From: Scalindua sp964437425
GTDB taxonomy: Bacteria; Planctomycetota; Brocadiia; Brocadiales; Scalinduaceae
Direction of reading: 5' to 3'
DNA: 64,000 nt
NCBI GenBank assembly: GCA_964437425.1
Contig: CAYTGO010000011.1
Coordinates: 1 to 64,000 of the forward strand
The position numbers and the translations under genes were made by a program. A model generated the notes under the pieces. It searched no databases and was not told the origin of the DNA. It saw nothing but the letters and a program-made list of their open reading frames with translations. Positions 55,786 through 63,009 of the stretch are shown here, piece by piece (position 1 is the first letter of the stretch; the number at the start of each line of letters is the position of its first letter).

Positions 55786-56826
55786 TTGTTCTGAACGAAC
55801 TGCTCGAACATAGTTACGATTAGTCGTATAATAGAAACAGCCAGTACCGGAGTAAAAACTAACACCCCAGGCACGTGAGTCATCTTTTTTGTCAGATGCC
55901 CAAATCAATTCTTGTTCTTTGTCAAACCTAGCATCAATATACAAATTATCAGAATCAATCATACCGGTAACTGGTTTTTCCTTTTTAAGCAAGGTAATCA
56001 CCTCCTTAATGGTGGGAAAGCGCCAGTCATTGAAGCCTGCGAATTTATCACGGTTCAGTTTATCAATGTACAATTTCACATCATCATAACTCACGCATTC
56101 TTTAGATCCAGATTGTTGCCACATCAAATTTGTGGTTTTGTCGTACAGCACTTGTCCGTTACTTTTTGGTTCAAACACACTGACTGTGTATTTAATTGGC
56201 TTCTTGTTTTTATCTAAACCAACTTTTTCATATAGTTTTGCTTGCTTTTTTTCCCTATCAAGCTTAGCGGCTAATTCATCCTGTTCCCGTTTCTCTCTAG
56301 ACTTTTTTAAAGCTTCTTCTAATTTTTTTTCTTCATAGTCGTGTGAACTTTTTTTTATTGGTTCTGTTTGCCTTTTCTTCCTATTAAGCTCAACTTTTAT
56401 TTTTTCCTTCTCCTGTTCTGTTGTAGCCGTATTGCTCTTGTCTTCTAATTCATCTATTTCTCCCCTTAAGTCCAATAAACCTTTATGGTAATCCTTCCAC
56501 CTACTTTGGACATCCTCAGAAATTGTGAGTTTGGCAAAATAGTTTGCAAAACGTATTTGTTTATTAATGTCATCTTCTAATGCATGTGTTAAATATTTTC
56601 CTAAATTTTCCATTTCCTCTTTCTTGAGTTGCCCTTCAAGCTTTTTTTCCTCTTTCCTTAGTTGCCCTTCAAGCTTTTTGTTTTGCAAAGTGTGATTTAT
56701 ATATGCAACGCCAAATGTTCCAATACCTATACTTATTAAAACTGTAATGATCTTCCCATAAACCTTAAGCCGTTCAAGCTTAATCCTCTCCATTTCCAGA
56801 TTATCAGGTTTCTTTTTGTCTGTCAT
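55783..56826 (-). CDS. Membrane-anchored coiled-coil protein with DUF1566 (Lcl C-terminal) domain
   Basis: 347 residues. Short cytoplasmic start, one membrane helix (VLISIGIGTFGVAYINHTL), a ~150-residue charged coiled coil (LEGQLKKEEMENLGKYL and EEKKLEEALKKSREKREQDE), then a DUF1566 domain: VLYDKTTNLMWQQSGSKECV, FNDWRFPTIKEVITLL, LIWASDKKDDSRAWGVSF and NRNYVRAVRSEQ. This domain is a C-type-lectin/formylglycine-enzyme-like fold, probably extracytoplasmic binding. Function unknown. Confidence 0.82.
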   Translation of the reverse strand: MTDKKKPDNLEMERIKLERLKVYGKIITVLISIGIGTFGVAYINHTLQNKKLEGQLRKEEKKLEGQLKKEEMENLGKYLTHALEDDINKQIRFANYFAKLTISEDVQSRWKDYHKGLLDLRGEIDELEDKSNTATTEQEKEKIKVELNRKKRQTEPIKKSSHDYEEKKLEEALKKSREKREQDELAAKLDREKKQAKLYEKVGLDKNKKPIKYTVSVFEPKSNGQVLYDKTTNLMWQQSGSKECVSYDDVKLYIDKLNRDKFAGFNDWRFPTIKEVITLLKKEKPVTGMIDSDNLYIDARFDKEQELIWASDKKDDSRAWGVSFYSGTGCFYYTTNRNYVRAVRSEQ

Positions 56827-56955
56827 ACTTGTTCCTCAATTTAGAGATTATCACAATTATATTCTAACTACGTAAGACTCGGTATTATGTACTAAAACAA
56901 ATCTACTTTGTCAATAAGTGTTGTACAATCCGTAGAGCTAAAATAAATATATTTG

Positions 56956-57150
56956 CTACAGTCCCTGCCCTTCATTCTCGCTCTCTTCCAATTCCTCAAA
57001 TTTTTTATCAAATAGTTGATTGACGCCTGACGGATTTACACGCTCCCCACCAAATAGTCCATATTCCGGCCCAAACCAATTACAACCAGAGAAAGCAAAT
57101 AATATGCTGATACCTAATAAGAGCTTAAAAATAATGTATTTTTTCTTCAT
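56956..57150 (-). CDS. Small lipoprotein, about 64 residues
   Basis: From 57150: KKYIIFKLLLGISILFAFSG then C, a clear lipobox (AFSGC). The mature part is short and acidic (KKFEELEESENEGQGL). Start chosen so the signal peptide has its positive N-terminus; no good ribosome-binding site is visible. It lies upstream of the DUF1566 gene on the same strand. Confidence 0.6.
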   Translation of the reverse strand: MKKKYIIFKLLLGISILFAFSGCNWFGPEYGLFGGERVNPSGVNQLFDKKFEELEESENEGQGL

Positions 57151-57180
57151 CAACAAAGTATCTGTCATAATAATGATAGG

Positions 57181-57296
57181 CATTCGGGATCGGACCAAGC
57201 TAACCTTTTGAGTTGATTATGTTTTCCAGCCTGAGTTGTGATTTTTATATGAGACAAATTTATGAAAAGCATATCCATCATCTGATGGTATATTAA
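57181..57296. repeat. Cassette-flanking repeat, copy B
   Basis: Starts CATTCGGGATCGGACCAAGC, then TAACCTTTTGAGTTGATTA, then a second block (GAGACAAATTTATGAAAAGC and ATATCCATC) shared with copy C but absent from copy A. Relative to A and C, about 14 bases (around the CATCCCAATA block) are missing. Confidence 0.85.
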
Positions 57297-57726
57297 TTTG
57301 GTAGAGCAATAACAATTAACAATGATGAATTATCAATTATTAATTGTTAATTACTAATTGGGCATTGACTAGCGGTATAATACTTTAGTAAATACTAAAA
57401 TCAAGAGAAAAGAGGCTCACCGCAAAGGCGCGAAGTACGCAAAGAAAGAAAGCTTTGGCCACAGATTTTCACAGACGAAAAGATAAAAAATTACTCACCG
57501 TTGAGATGTGGTTTGTGGCAGGGCAGATTGTCTATAGACTTATTGTGTTTTCTTACCACTTGACATAGGTATTCTATTTGGTTATTTTCTGCGTAGTCCA
57601 TACCAACGTCTTAGCCCAGTCAATGCAAAATATTATCACTTAAAAGCCCTGGAATACTTTTCTGATGTACAATTAGTACACCTTAAAAAGAATTTTCTGG
57701 AAATAAGAAAGTGAGGGGATTGTATT
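57297..57726. other. Intergenic region with palindrome and dispersed repeat
   Basis: An AT palindrome (AATTAACAAT to ATTGTTAATT) near 57312-57350, the inverted copy of the 27-bp repeat at 57418-57444, and CCACAGATTTTCACAGACG just after. The promoter of the pentapeptide gene should be here. No gene supported. Confidence 0.6.
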
Positions 57727-58749
57727 ATGCCAACACCAACTGAAGATCAAGATGCAACTAAAGATATAAAAGAATTAAAAAAACATAAATGGGAACGTAT
57801 AGGCATAATAGCAAGTGTTGTTGCTGTTATAGGAACGTTAGGCTTCAGTGTTTGGGATAAGTTTGATTACAAAAAACAAATTGAAAGAAACATGAAACAA
57901 ATTGAAAGAACGTCGTATGACAAACTTTACTCTGATGTGTCCAAGGGACTTTTAAATAGTACAAAACTGGCAAATGCAATCGACAGAATTATTGAACACG
58001 AAGATGATCTTTCTGGAATGAACTTATCAGAAAAATGGTTGCCAGGGTTAGAATTACCGAAAAAACTAAATATGTATCGAATTATTCTTTCAAACACCTA
58101 TATGCCAAAATCTATCCTTGTGTCTGTCAACCTCACGGGAGCTAATCTTGAGGATGCCAATCTTAGGAATGCCAATCTTAGTTTATCCACTCTTAGGGGA
58201 GCCAATCTTGGGGAAGCCAATCTTAAGGGAGCAAGTCTTGAGAAAGCCTTTCTTGCGGGAGCCAATCTTGAGAGAGCCAATCTTGCGGGAGCCAATCTTG
58301 AGAGAGCCTTTCTAGGGGAAGCCAATCTTGTGAAAGCCAGCCTTTTTAACGCTAACCTTAAGAGAGCCGCTCTTGAGTATGCCAATCTTAATGAAGCCAA
58401 TCTTAAGCATGCGAGTCTTGAGAAAGCCTCTCTTGCGGGAGCCAATCTTGAGAGAGCCAATCTTGACAATGCAAATCTTGAGGGAGCCTATCTTAGCAAA
58501 GCCAACTTTGTGAGAGCCAACCTTTTGATGGCTAATCTTAAGAGAGCCGCTCTTATGAATGCCAATCTTGAGGAGGCCGATCTTAGGTTAGCCAAAGGCT
58601 TAACCATCGAGCAACTTTCTAAAGTAAAGACTTTATACAAAGCAGAATTAAACCCTAAACTTATGAAACAAGTAAAAGCAGAATATCCTCATCTTTTAGA
58701 AGAACCAAAGCCTAAAGATGAAAAACCCCATAGTGTTCAAGAAGAATGA
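57727..58749 (+). CDS. Membrane-anchored pentapeptide-repeat protein
   Basis: 340 residues. Membrane helix at about 24-42 (IGIIASVVAVIGTLGFSVW), a coiled linker, then about 35 A(N/F/S)L repeats (ANLERANLAGANLERAFLGE). The tail LTIEQLSKVKTLYKAELNPK matches that of the protein at 51335. Its repeat coding is strikingly uniform (GCCAATCTT units), so the array grew recently by duplication. AGTGAGGGG precedes the ATG. It is bracketed by repeats B and C. Confidence 0.88.
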   Translation: MPTPTEDQDATKDIKELKKHKWERIGIIASVVAVIGTLGFSVWDKFDYKKQIERNMKQIERTSYDKLYSDVSKGLLNSTKLANAIDRIIEHEDDLSGMNLSEKWLPGLELPKKLNMYRIILSNTYMPKSILVSVNLTGANLEDANLRNANLSLSTLRGANLGEANLKGASLEKAFLAGANLERANLAGANLERAFLGEANLVKASLFNANLKRAALEYANLNEANLKHASLEKASLAGANLERANLDNANLEGAYLSKANFVRANLLMANLKRAALMNANLEEADLRLAKGLTIEQLSKVKTLYKAELNPKLMKQVKAEYPHLLEEPKPKDEKPHSVQEE

Positions 58750-58751
58750 TA

Positions 58752-58863
58752 ACAAAACTAACCTGTTGAGTTGATTACGTTTTCATCCCAATAGCAGATT
58801 TCTTCCAGGCTGAGTTGTGTTTTTTATAAGAGACAAATTTATGAAAAGCATATCCATCGTCTG
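58752..58863. repeat. Cassette-flanking repeat, copy C
   Basis: Starts AACAAAACTAACCTGTTGAG, includes CATCCCAATAGCAG as in A, and GAGACAAATTTATGAAAAGC as in B. It begins three bases after the stop of the pentapeptide gene. Confidence 0.85.
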
Positions 58864-58956
58864 TAAATGAGTAGTTATGTTATACTACGCAAATATCTGA
58901 GTACTGCAACTCACTCCAACTAAACTACCCAGACCTTGAACCTTTGACCGATAGTT

Positions 58957-60048
58957 TCATCTTTTATTTTGGCCCTTTTGCCTGACTGCTTCTAAAAAAC
59001 TTTTTTCGATATCTGATGGTGGAATAAATTTATAATGTTTGCCTGAAAAGGTCCGCATGATAGAAAACATTTGAGATATGTCATTATCTAATACTTGCAG
59101 TATGGTGATATCAGGCTCACTGTACTTGGCAGATTTCAAAAACTGTTCAACTTCGTTTTTTATACCATACCCACCGTGTCCTGCATTAATGATTTCTTTA
59201 TCCGGATGCAGATGTTGAAGCCACCCCGGGTATGTGTGGCAATTGGAGAGATAGGGACCAAAAGTATATGAGTCACCGAGTATTAAAATACGCTGACAAT
59301 CCTTTGCCTCTTTTAGATCATTTCTCATGCGAAATCCCTGTTTGTTGGTTATGACCTCAGTGGGAGGGCAGTCAGGCTTAAAGTGCCAAATTCTTTTTTC
59401 ATTCGGCTTAAGGTCACCCAACACAGATGGCTTAGAGAGAAAGCGAAATTCGGATCTGAAATCGCTATAGCCAGATAGGGCTTTGGAAAGTTCGTTGGCT
59501 ATGATTTGATTGCCAAAGCGGGAAACATGATCATCCTTCGGCAGAAGATAAATGTGTTTTGCTGGGTATTGATACAATATTTCTGTGAAATCCAAAAAAT
59601 GAACATCATGTCTATGTGCTAATTCCCTATAGAATTCGCGGTTAACATCTTGCACAGATTTCTCGACTTTTTTCTGTGGTATAGGGAGATAAAGAACAAT
59701 CAACTTAGATCCAATCCGTTTGGTTTCCTTCAATAGCTCCACAAAGTGTTGTTCATACCGATTTTTAAATTCCGCTAGCAGTTCTCGCCCGGATTCTTTA
59801 TATAATTCTGCACTCGCGTTTCCCGGTACTTCAAAATGAACCTTTTCCACGATCTTATTCAATCTATAACCATGAATCTTGTTCTGCAGCTTCTCTACCA
59901 TGCCCAATATTGCAAACATTTTTGAACCATGCACTTGATAATATAACGTCCGTCCTGTCAATTCTATCAAACTGAAAAATATTAAACAGATGATGCACCC
60001 GTAAATAATATCTCGTTTTACTGAAGATTTTGATTTATTGCTTTTCAT
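58957..60048 (-). CDS. Membrane-anchored SGNH/GDSL-like protein
   Basis: 363 residues. N-terminal membrane helix (IIYGCIICLIFFSLIELTG). The first half has SKLIVLYLPIPQKK and LPKDDHVSRFGNQIIANEL, resembling the C-terminal DxxH block of AlgX/SGNH-type proteins. The second half has RILILGDSYTFGPYLSN (GDS block with nucleophile serine), INAGHGGYGIKNEVEQFL and PDITILQVLDND. The catalytic blocks appear in the reverse of the usual order. Probably an O-acetylation-type or esterase-like envelope protein. Confidence 0.7.
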   Translation of the reverse strand: MKSNKSKSSVKRDIIYGCIICLIFFSLIELTGRTLYYQVHGSKMFAILGMVEKLQNKIHGYRLNKIVEKVHFEVPGNASAELYKESGRELLAEFKNRYEQHFVELLKETKRIGSKLIVLYLPIPQKKVEKSVQDVNREFYRELAHRHDVHFLDFTEILYQYPAKHIYLLPKDDHVSRFGNQIIANELSKALSGYSDFRSEFRFLSKPSVLGDLKPNEKRIWHFKPDCPPTEVITNKQGFRMRNDLKEAKDCQRILILGDSYTFGPYLSNCHTYPGWLQHLHPDKEIINAGHGGYGIKNEVEQFLKSAKYSEPDITILQVLDNDISQMFSIMRTFSGKHYKFIPPSDIEKSFLEAVRQKGQNKR

Positions 60049-60151
60049 AGCCGTATTTCTTTCACGTAATTTTTCAACACTATCCCACAGGCCGAACTAC
60101 AAATATTTTGCCTTTGCGCTGTGAATAAAGTCGTCTGGGTTATTTGGTTTT

Positions 60152-61486
60152 CTAGTTTTCATTTAAGCTAGTTGAATACCTATCATCAAGGAATTGTACT
60201 ACCGGGGCGGACGAGGGGATTGTTTTCATAAATAAATAGCGGAGCTCGGTATCTCCAATTTCTCCACTGCAGGTATGACCCAGGATAACCCTACATATAT
60301 TTTTTACTATTGGGATTTTATCTGATGAACACCTTCCACCAACTTGAAAACGCTGGTCTTTTAGCTCTGCCTGAACCTTTCCTGTGTCAGAAAAGACACT
60401 ATAATCAACTGTCTGTTTCTCAAAGTTCACAATATGCTTGATGCAATATTCTTTGTCAAACTCAATACGACCTAAACTAATCTCTCTATATGTATCATTT
60501 TGCTTTCTAAAACCTGCCATTTTTCTGGCATAAATTGGGCTGTCTATTGCTGTTACAGGTCCCCCTACATCGGTATAAGTGCTTAGATCAAATTGATAAC
60601 TGGTAGTTGGTAGTTTTAAATTTTTAATTACATATTTGATTTCAACATTGTTTTCTATCGCTTGTATATCCCTGGAAATACCAAGGTCCTTTCTATGGTA
60701 TGATGTATCTACTCTTAACCCTTCACTCTCTGGAATTATCCTTATGTTTAATGAAGGATTTATAGTTCCAAAAGTATCCCAACCATAAAATGTGTGCCTG
60801 TCAACAAATAGCAAAAACACCTTGTTTCCTTGATTCCATAATGAATTATTAAAATTATAATATTTCATTTTATTTTCGTATAACGTTAATATTACCGGTT
60901 TTTTTTGTGAAATTTCATCAATCCTAACCCATAATATCGGATTCTGTGAATTAAAAAAATCAATCCAGTAATAAATTGGTTTATTGTTTTGAAGAATTAT
61001 TAATTCATTATTTTCTTCTATTAGATGTGATAGTTTATTAAGTAATGGAATCTCAATCACTGTATCAGTCATTTTATTTGGAACAGATACTTTGATCTTT
61101 GTAATTCCGTTTAAGTACTCCTCATTAATTTTTAAATGTTTATCCGCAATGCTGCATGTTAAGTCTAAAACTTTTTTTTGTAATCTCGACACCTTCTTAT
61201 CTATATTGAGAAGCTTGTCAATATTTTCTGTTCTAAATCTGGGAATTTCAGTTAATCTATCAAACAGCTTGTTTTTACATGTCTTATATGTTTTATCCTG
61301 AAATTGTAATAGTAATTTCTTTTCATCTTGCAGATCCCTGTTTATGTAGTTTATCTTCGTAAATTCGGTTAAATGAAAGCCAGGTCTTTTATTTTCTGAA
61401 AAAATGATATTTCCTAATAAAAAAAAGAGCAACAAATTTACAAGAATCAGGCTTAGTATGGAAAATAGTTTAAATTTTTCCTTCAT
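60152..61486 (-). CDS. Membrane-anchored protein with DUF2341-like domain, hypothetical
   Basis: 444 residues. N-terminal membrane helix (FSILSLILVNLLLFFLLGNIIF), a helical region with possible coil, then YYWIDFFNSQNPILWVRIDE followed by a beta-rich stretch, which resembles DUF2341 (found in surface proteins and near ExbB). The rest looks like a jelly-roll/laminin-G type fold. Function unknown. Confidence 0.6.
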   Translation of the reverse strand: MKEKFKLFSILSLILVNLLLFFLLGNIIFSENKRPGFHLTEFTKINYINRDLQDEKKLLLQFQDKTYKTCKNKLFDRLTEIPRFRTENIDKLLNIDKKVSRLQKKVLDLTCSIADKHLKINEEYLNGITKIKVSVPNKMTDTVIEIPLLNKLSHLIEENNELIILQNNKPIYYWIDFFNSQNPILWVRIDEISQKKPVILTLYENKMKYYNFNNSLWNQGNKVFLLFVDRHTFYGWDTFGTINPSLNIRIIPESEGLRVDTSYHRKDLGISRDIQAIENNVEIKYVIKNLKLPTTSYQFDLSTYTDVGGPVTAIDSPIYARKMAGFRKQNDTYREISLGRIEFDKEYCIKHIVNFEKQTVDYSVFSDTGKVQAELKDQRFQVGGRCSSDKIPIVKNICRVILGHTCSGEIGDTELRYLFMKTIPSSAPVVQFLDDRYSTSLNEN

Positions 61487-61620
61487 TTTATTGATTAACT
61501 CTTGGGCTTTTGTAAAGTATATGATTAGTTACCATGTACAAAAAGAGATTTCCTTCGATGTATTTCTGCAGTTAAAATTGCTTCCATTAACAAGAAGATA
61601 CCTCATGGTTGATGAGAATA

Positions 61621-62064
61621 CTAATTGTTAATATTTTGTGAATTGGTAGTTATTTTTTTATTCAGATTATCTATCTCATTGATTAAGACCTGGATTTTTT
61701 TATCTATTTCATCAACTTTTAGAGGAATTGCAACCGGAGAACCTTCAATCTCTCTTAATGTATCATCAAATCTTTGAATGGATTGAATTATCGTATTTTC
61801 AACCTTCGTTCTCAGGTTAAGAAATGATTTTTTAATTGGTTCTAATGATTGTTCCAGGACACTAACCTGATTTTCAAGCATGCGAATCTTCATTCTTTCA
61901 TCTTGACGAATTTTATAAAATATAAAAGATACGGAAGTGTTTACGACACACAATATAATCAGTAAAACAACCAATGGAGTGACTAAGCTATTTGCCGTTT
62001 TCATTATGTTCTTCTGGCCTGTCCCGGTTCTTTGTACTACCTTTAAAGTTAGAGTTGTATTCAA
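61621..62064 (-). CDS. Single-helix coiled-coil membrane protein, hypothetical
   Basis: 147 residues. One membrane helix (SLVTPLVVLLIILCVVNTSV at about 27-46) and a long coiled coil after it (RMLENQVSVLEQSLEPIKKS, LVNEI/NKKI-type heptads). It lies upstream of the DUF2341-like gene on the same strand and may be its partner. Confidence 0.55.
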   Translation of the reverse strand: MNTTLTLKVVQRTGTGQKNIMKTANSLVTPLVVLLIILCVVNTSVSFIFYKIRQDERMKIRMLENQVSVLEQSLEPIKKSFLNLRTKVENTIIQSIQRFDDTLREIEGSPVAIPLKVDEIDKKIQVLINEIDNLNKKITTNSQNINN

Positions 62065-62635
62065 ACAGACAATTTCCGCTACGCTTCAACTGTCTCTGGT
62101 ACAGGTGGAAAGTACCCAAATGACCTATTCGGATAAATCTCATTATACTTCATACACCATTTCTTAATCAATGCCTTTACTTGCAGAAATATATTAAATA
62201 TCTCACAGTTTAAAAGCTCACCTCTAAGATTTACCACATAATTACGCTTGATATGTTAATGATTATACGTATTAAAATAGAGGATATGGGTGTAGTCAAA
62301 ACGTAGTCAACTCCATCGTAATCGGCACGACTACACAGGATTCACCAGAATTGATAAAGAGTTGTAACCTATTGTTAAATAAATGATAGCGACATAACAG
62401 CCACTAAATCAGGCAGTTATATAAATTGTTAAAAATGCCCTTTTCGTGAGTAAGTGTTCACACAGGGGTTTTAAGTCGTACCTGTAAGAATAATTTTCGT
62501 GAGTTTCTCAGAAATCCTGTAAGATTCGCAACTATTTCGTATTCAGGGTTTATTCATAAAAACCACTATTTTGCACCAACCTTGTAACCTTTTACCATGC
62601 CACATGTTACAAACCAGATATTATAATTGTAAATA
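62065..62635. other. Intergenic region, about 570 bp
   Basis: No supported gene. Short repeated words (TTTTCGTGAGT near 62447 and 62497; CCTGTAAGA twice) but no clear element. Confidence 0.4.
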
Positions 62636-62650
62636 TGGCAAGACTTTTGC
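62636..62650 (+). promoter_or_regulatory. Sigma-54 (-24/-12) promoter
   Basis: TGGCAAG-ACTT-TTGC: GG at 62637-62638 and GC at 62649-62650 with exactly ten bases between them, the canonical RpoN spacing. It lies 65 bases ahead of a signal-peptide start at 62715. Confidence 0.65.
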
Positions 62651-62714
62651 GCTATGTGAATTACCAAAAGTATATTTATTCCTATCTTGATACTTTTTTC
62701 GAGAAGAGAAAAAG

Positions 62715-62950
62715 ATGAGTGTTAAAGAATATTATTTAGGATTATGGTCGTTGTTTTTGTTGTTTATATATGGTGAAGTGTAGAGGCACATGCACGAGGT
62801 AGTGATGATGATAGTAATGGTCACTATTAAGGCAAACCTATATCACCTGTTCCAAAAACACCACACTTTCTGTGAGGATTTCTCCTACCACCAGGTACAC
62901 GGGTGTACTTGACAACAACAACTTCGTGATGGTGATCTGCCTCAGTTCCA
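62715..62950 (+). pseudogene. Decayed small secreted-protein gene
   Basis: ATG at 62715 after GAGAAGAGAAAAAG encodes KEYYLGLWSLFLLFIYGEV, a signal peptide, then TAG. Shifting frame by one continues as HARGSDDDSNGHY and, past more stops, PPGTRVYLTTTTS. Several frameshifts/stops imply a dead gene, or coincidence in non-coding DNA. It follows a good sigma-54 promoter. Confidence 0.35.
62845..62904 (-). other. Partial relative of the 52.9-kb structured element
   Basis: Minus strand: CACCCGTGTACCTGGTGGTA then GGA-GAAA-TCC and TCACAGAAAG. It matches CCGTGAACCTGGTGGTA, CCG-GAAA-CGG and CCACGAGAAAG of the 52.9-kb element, with the loop-closing stem changed on both sides. The outer closing stem and the second arm are not kept. 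Confidence 0.5.
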
Positions 62951-63009
62951 GTTAATGCCACATTGGGCAGTGAAACCTCACACGATTTTCAGAAGACCAA
63001 ATTGATTTG

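Noticed and set aside
55783..56826. Diversity-generating retroelement target
   Set aside because: The DUF1566 domain has a fold used by some variable proteins, but no reverse transcriptase or template repeat is in the window and the C-terminus shows no A-biased variable region that I can match.
55519..58863. Integron attC sites
   Set aside because: Repeats A-C contain CTAACC and GTTGAGT words, but they are only three bases apart instead of lying at the ends of a folded 55-140-bp site, and no integrase is seen.
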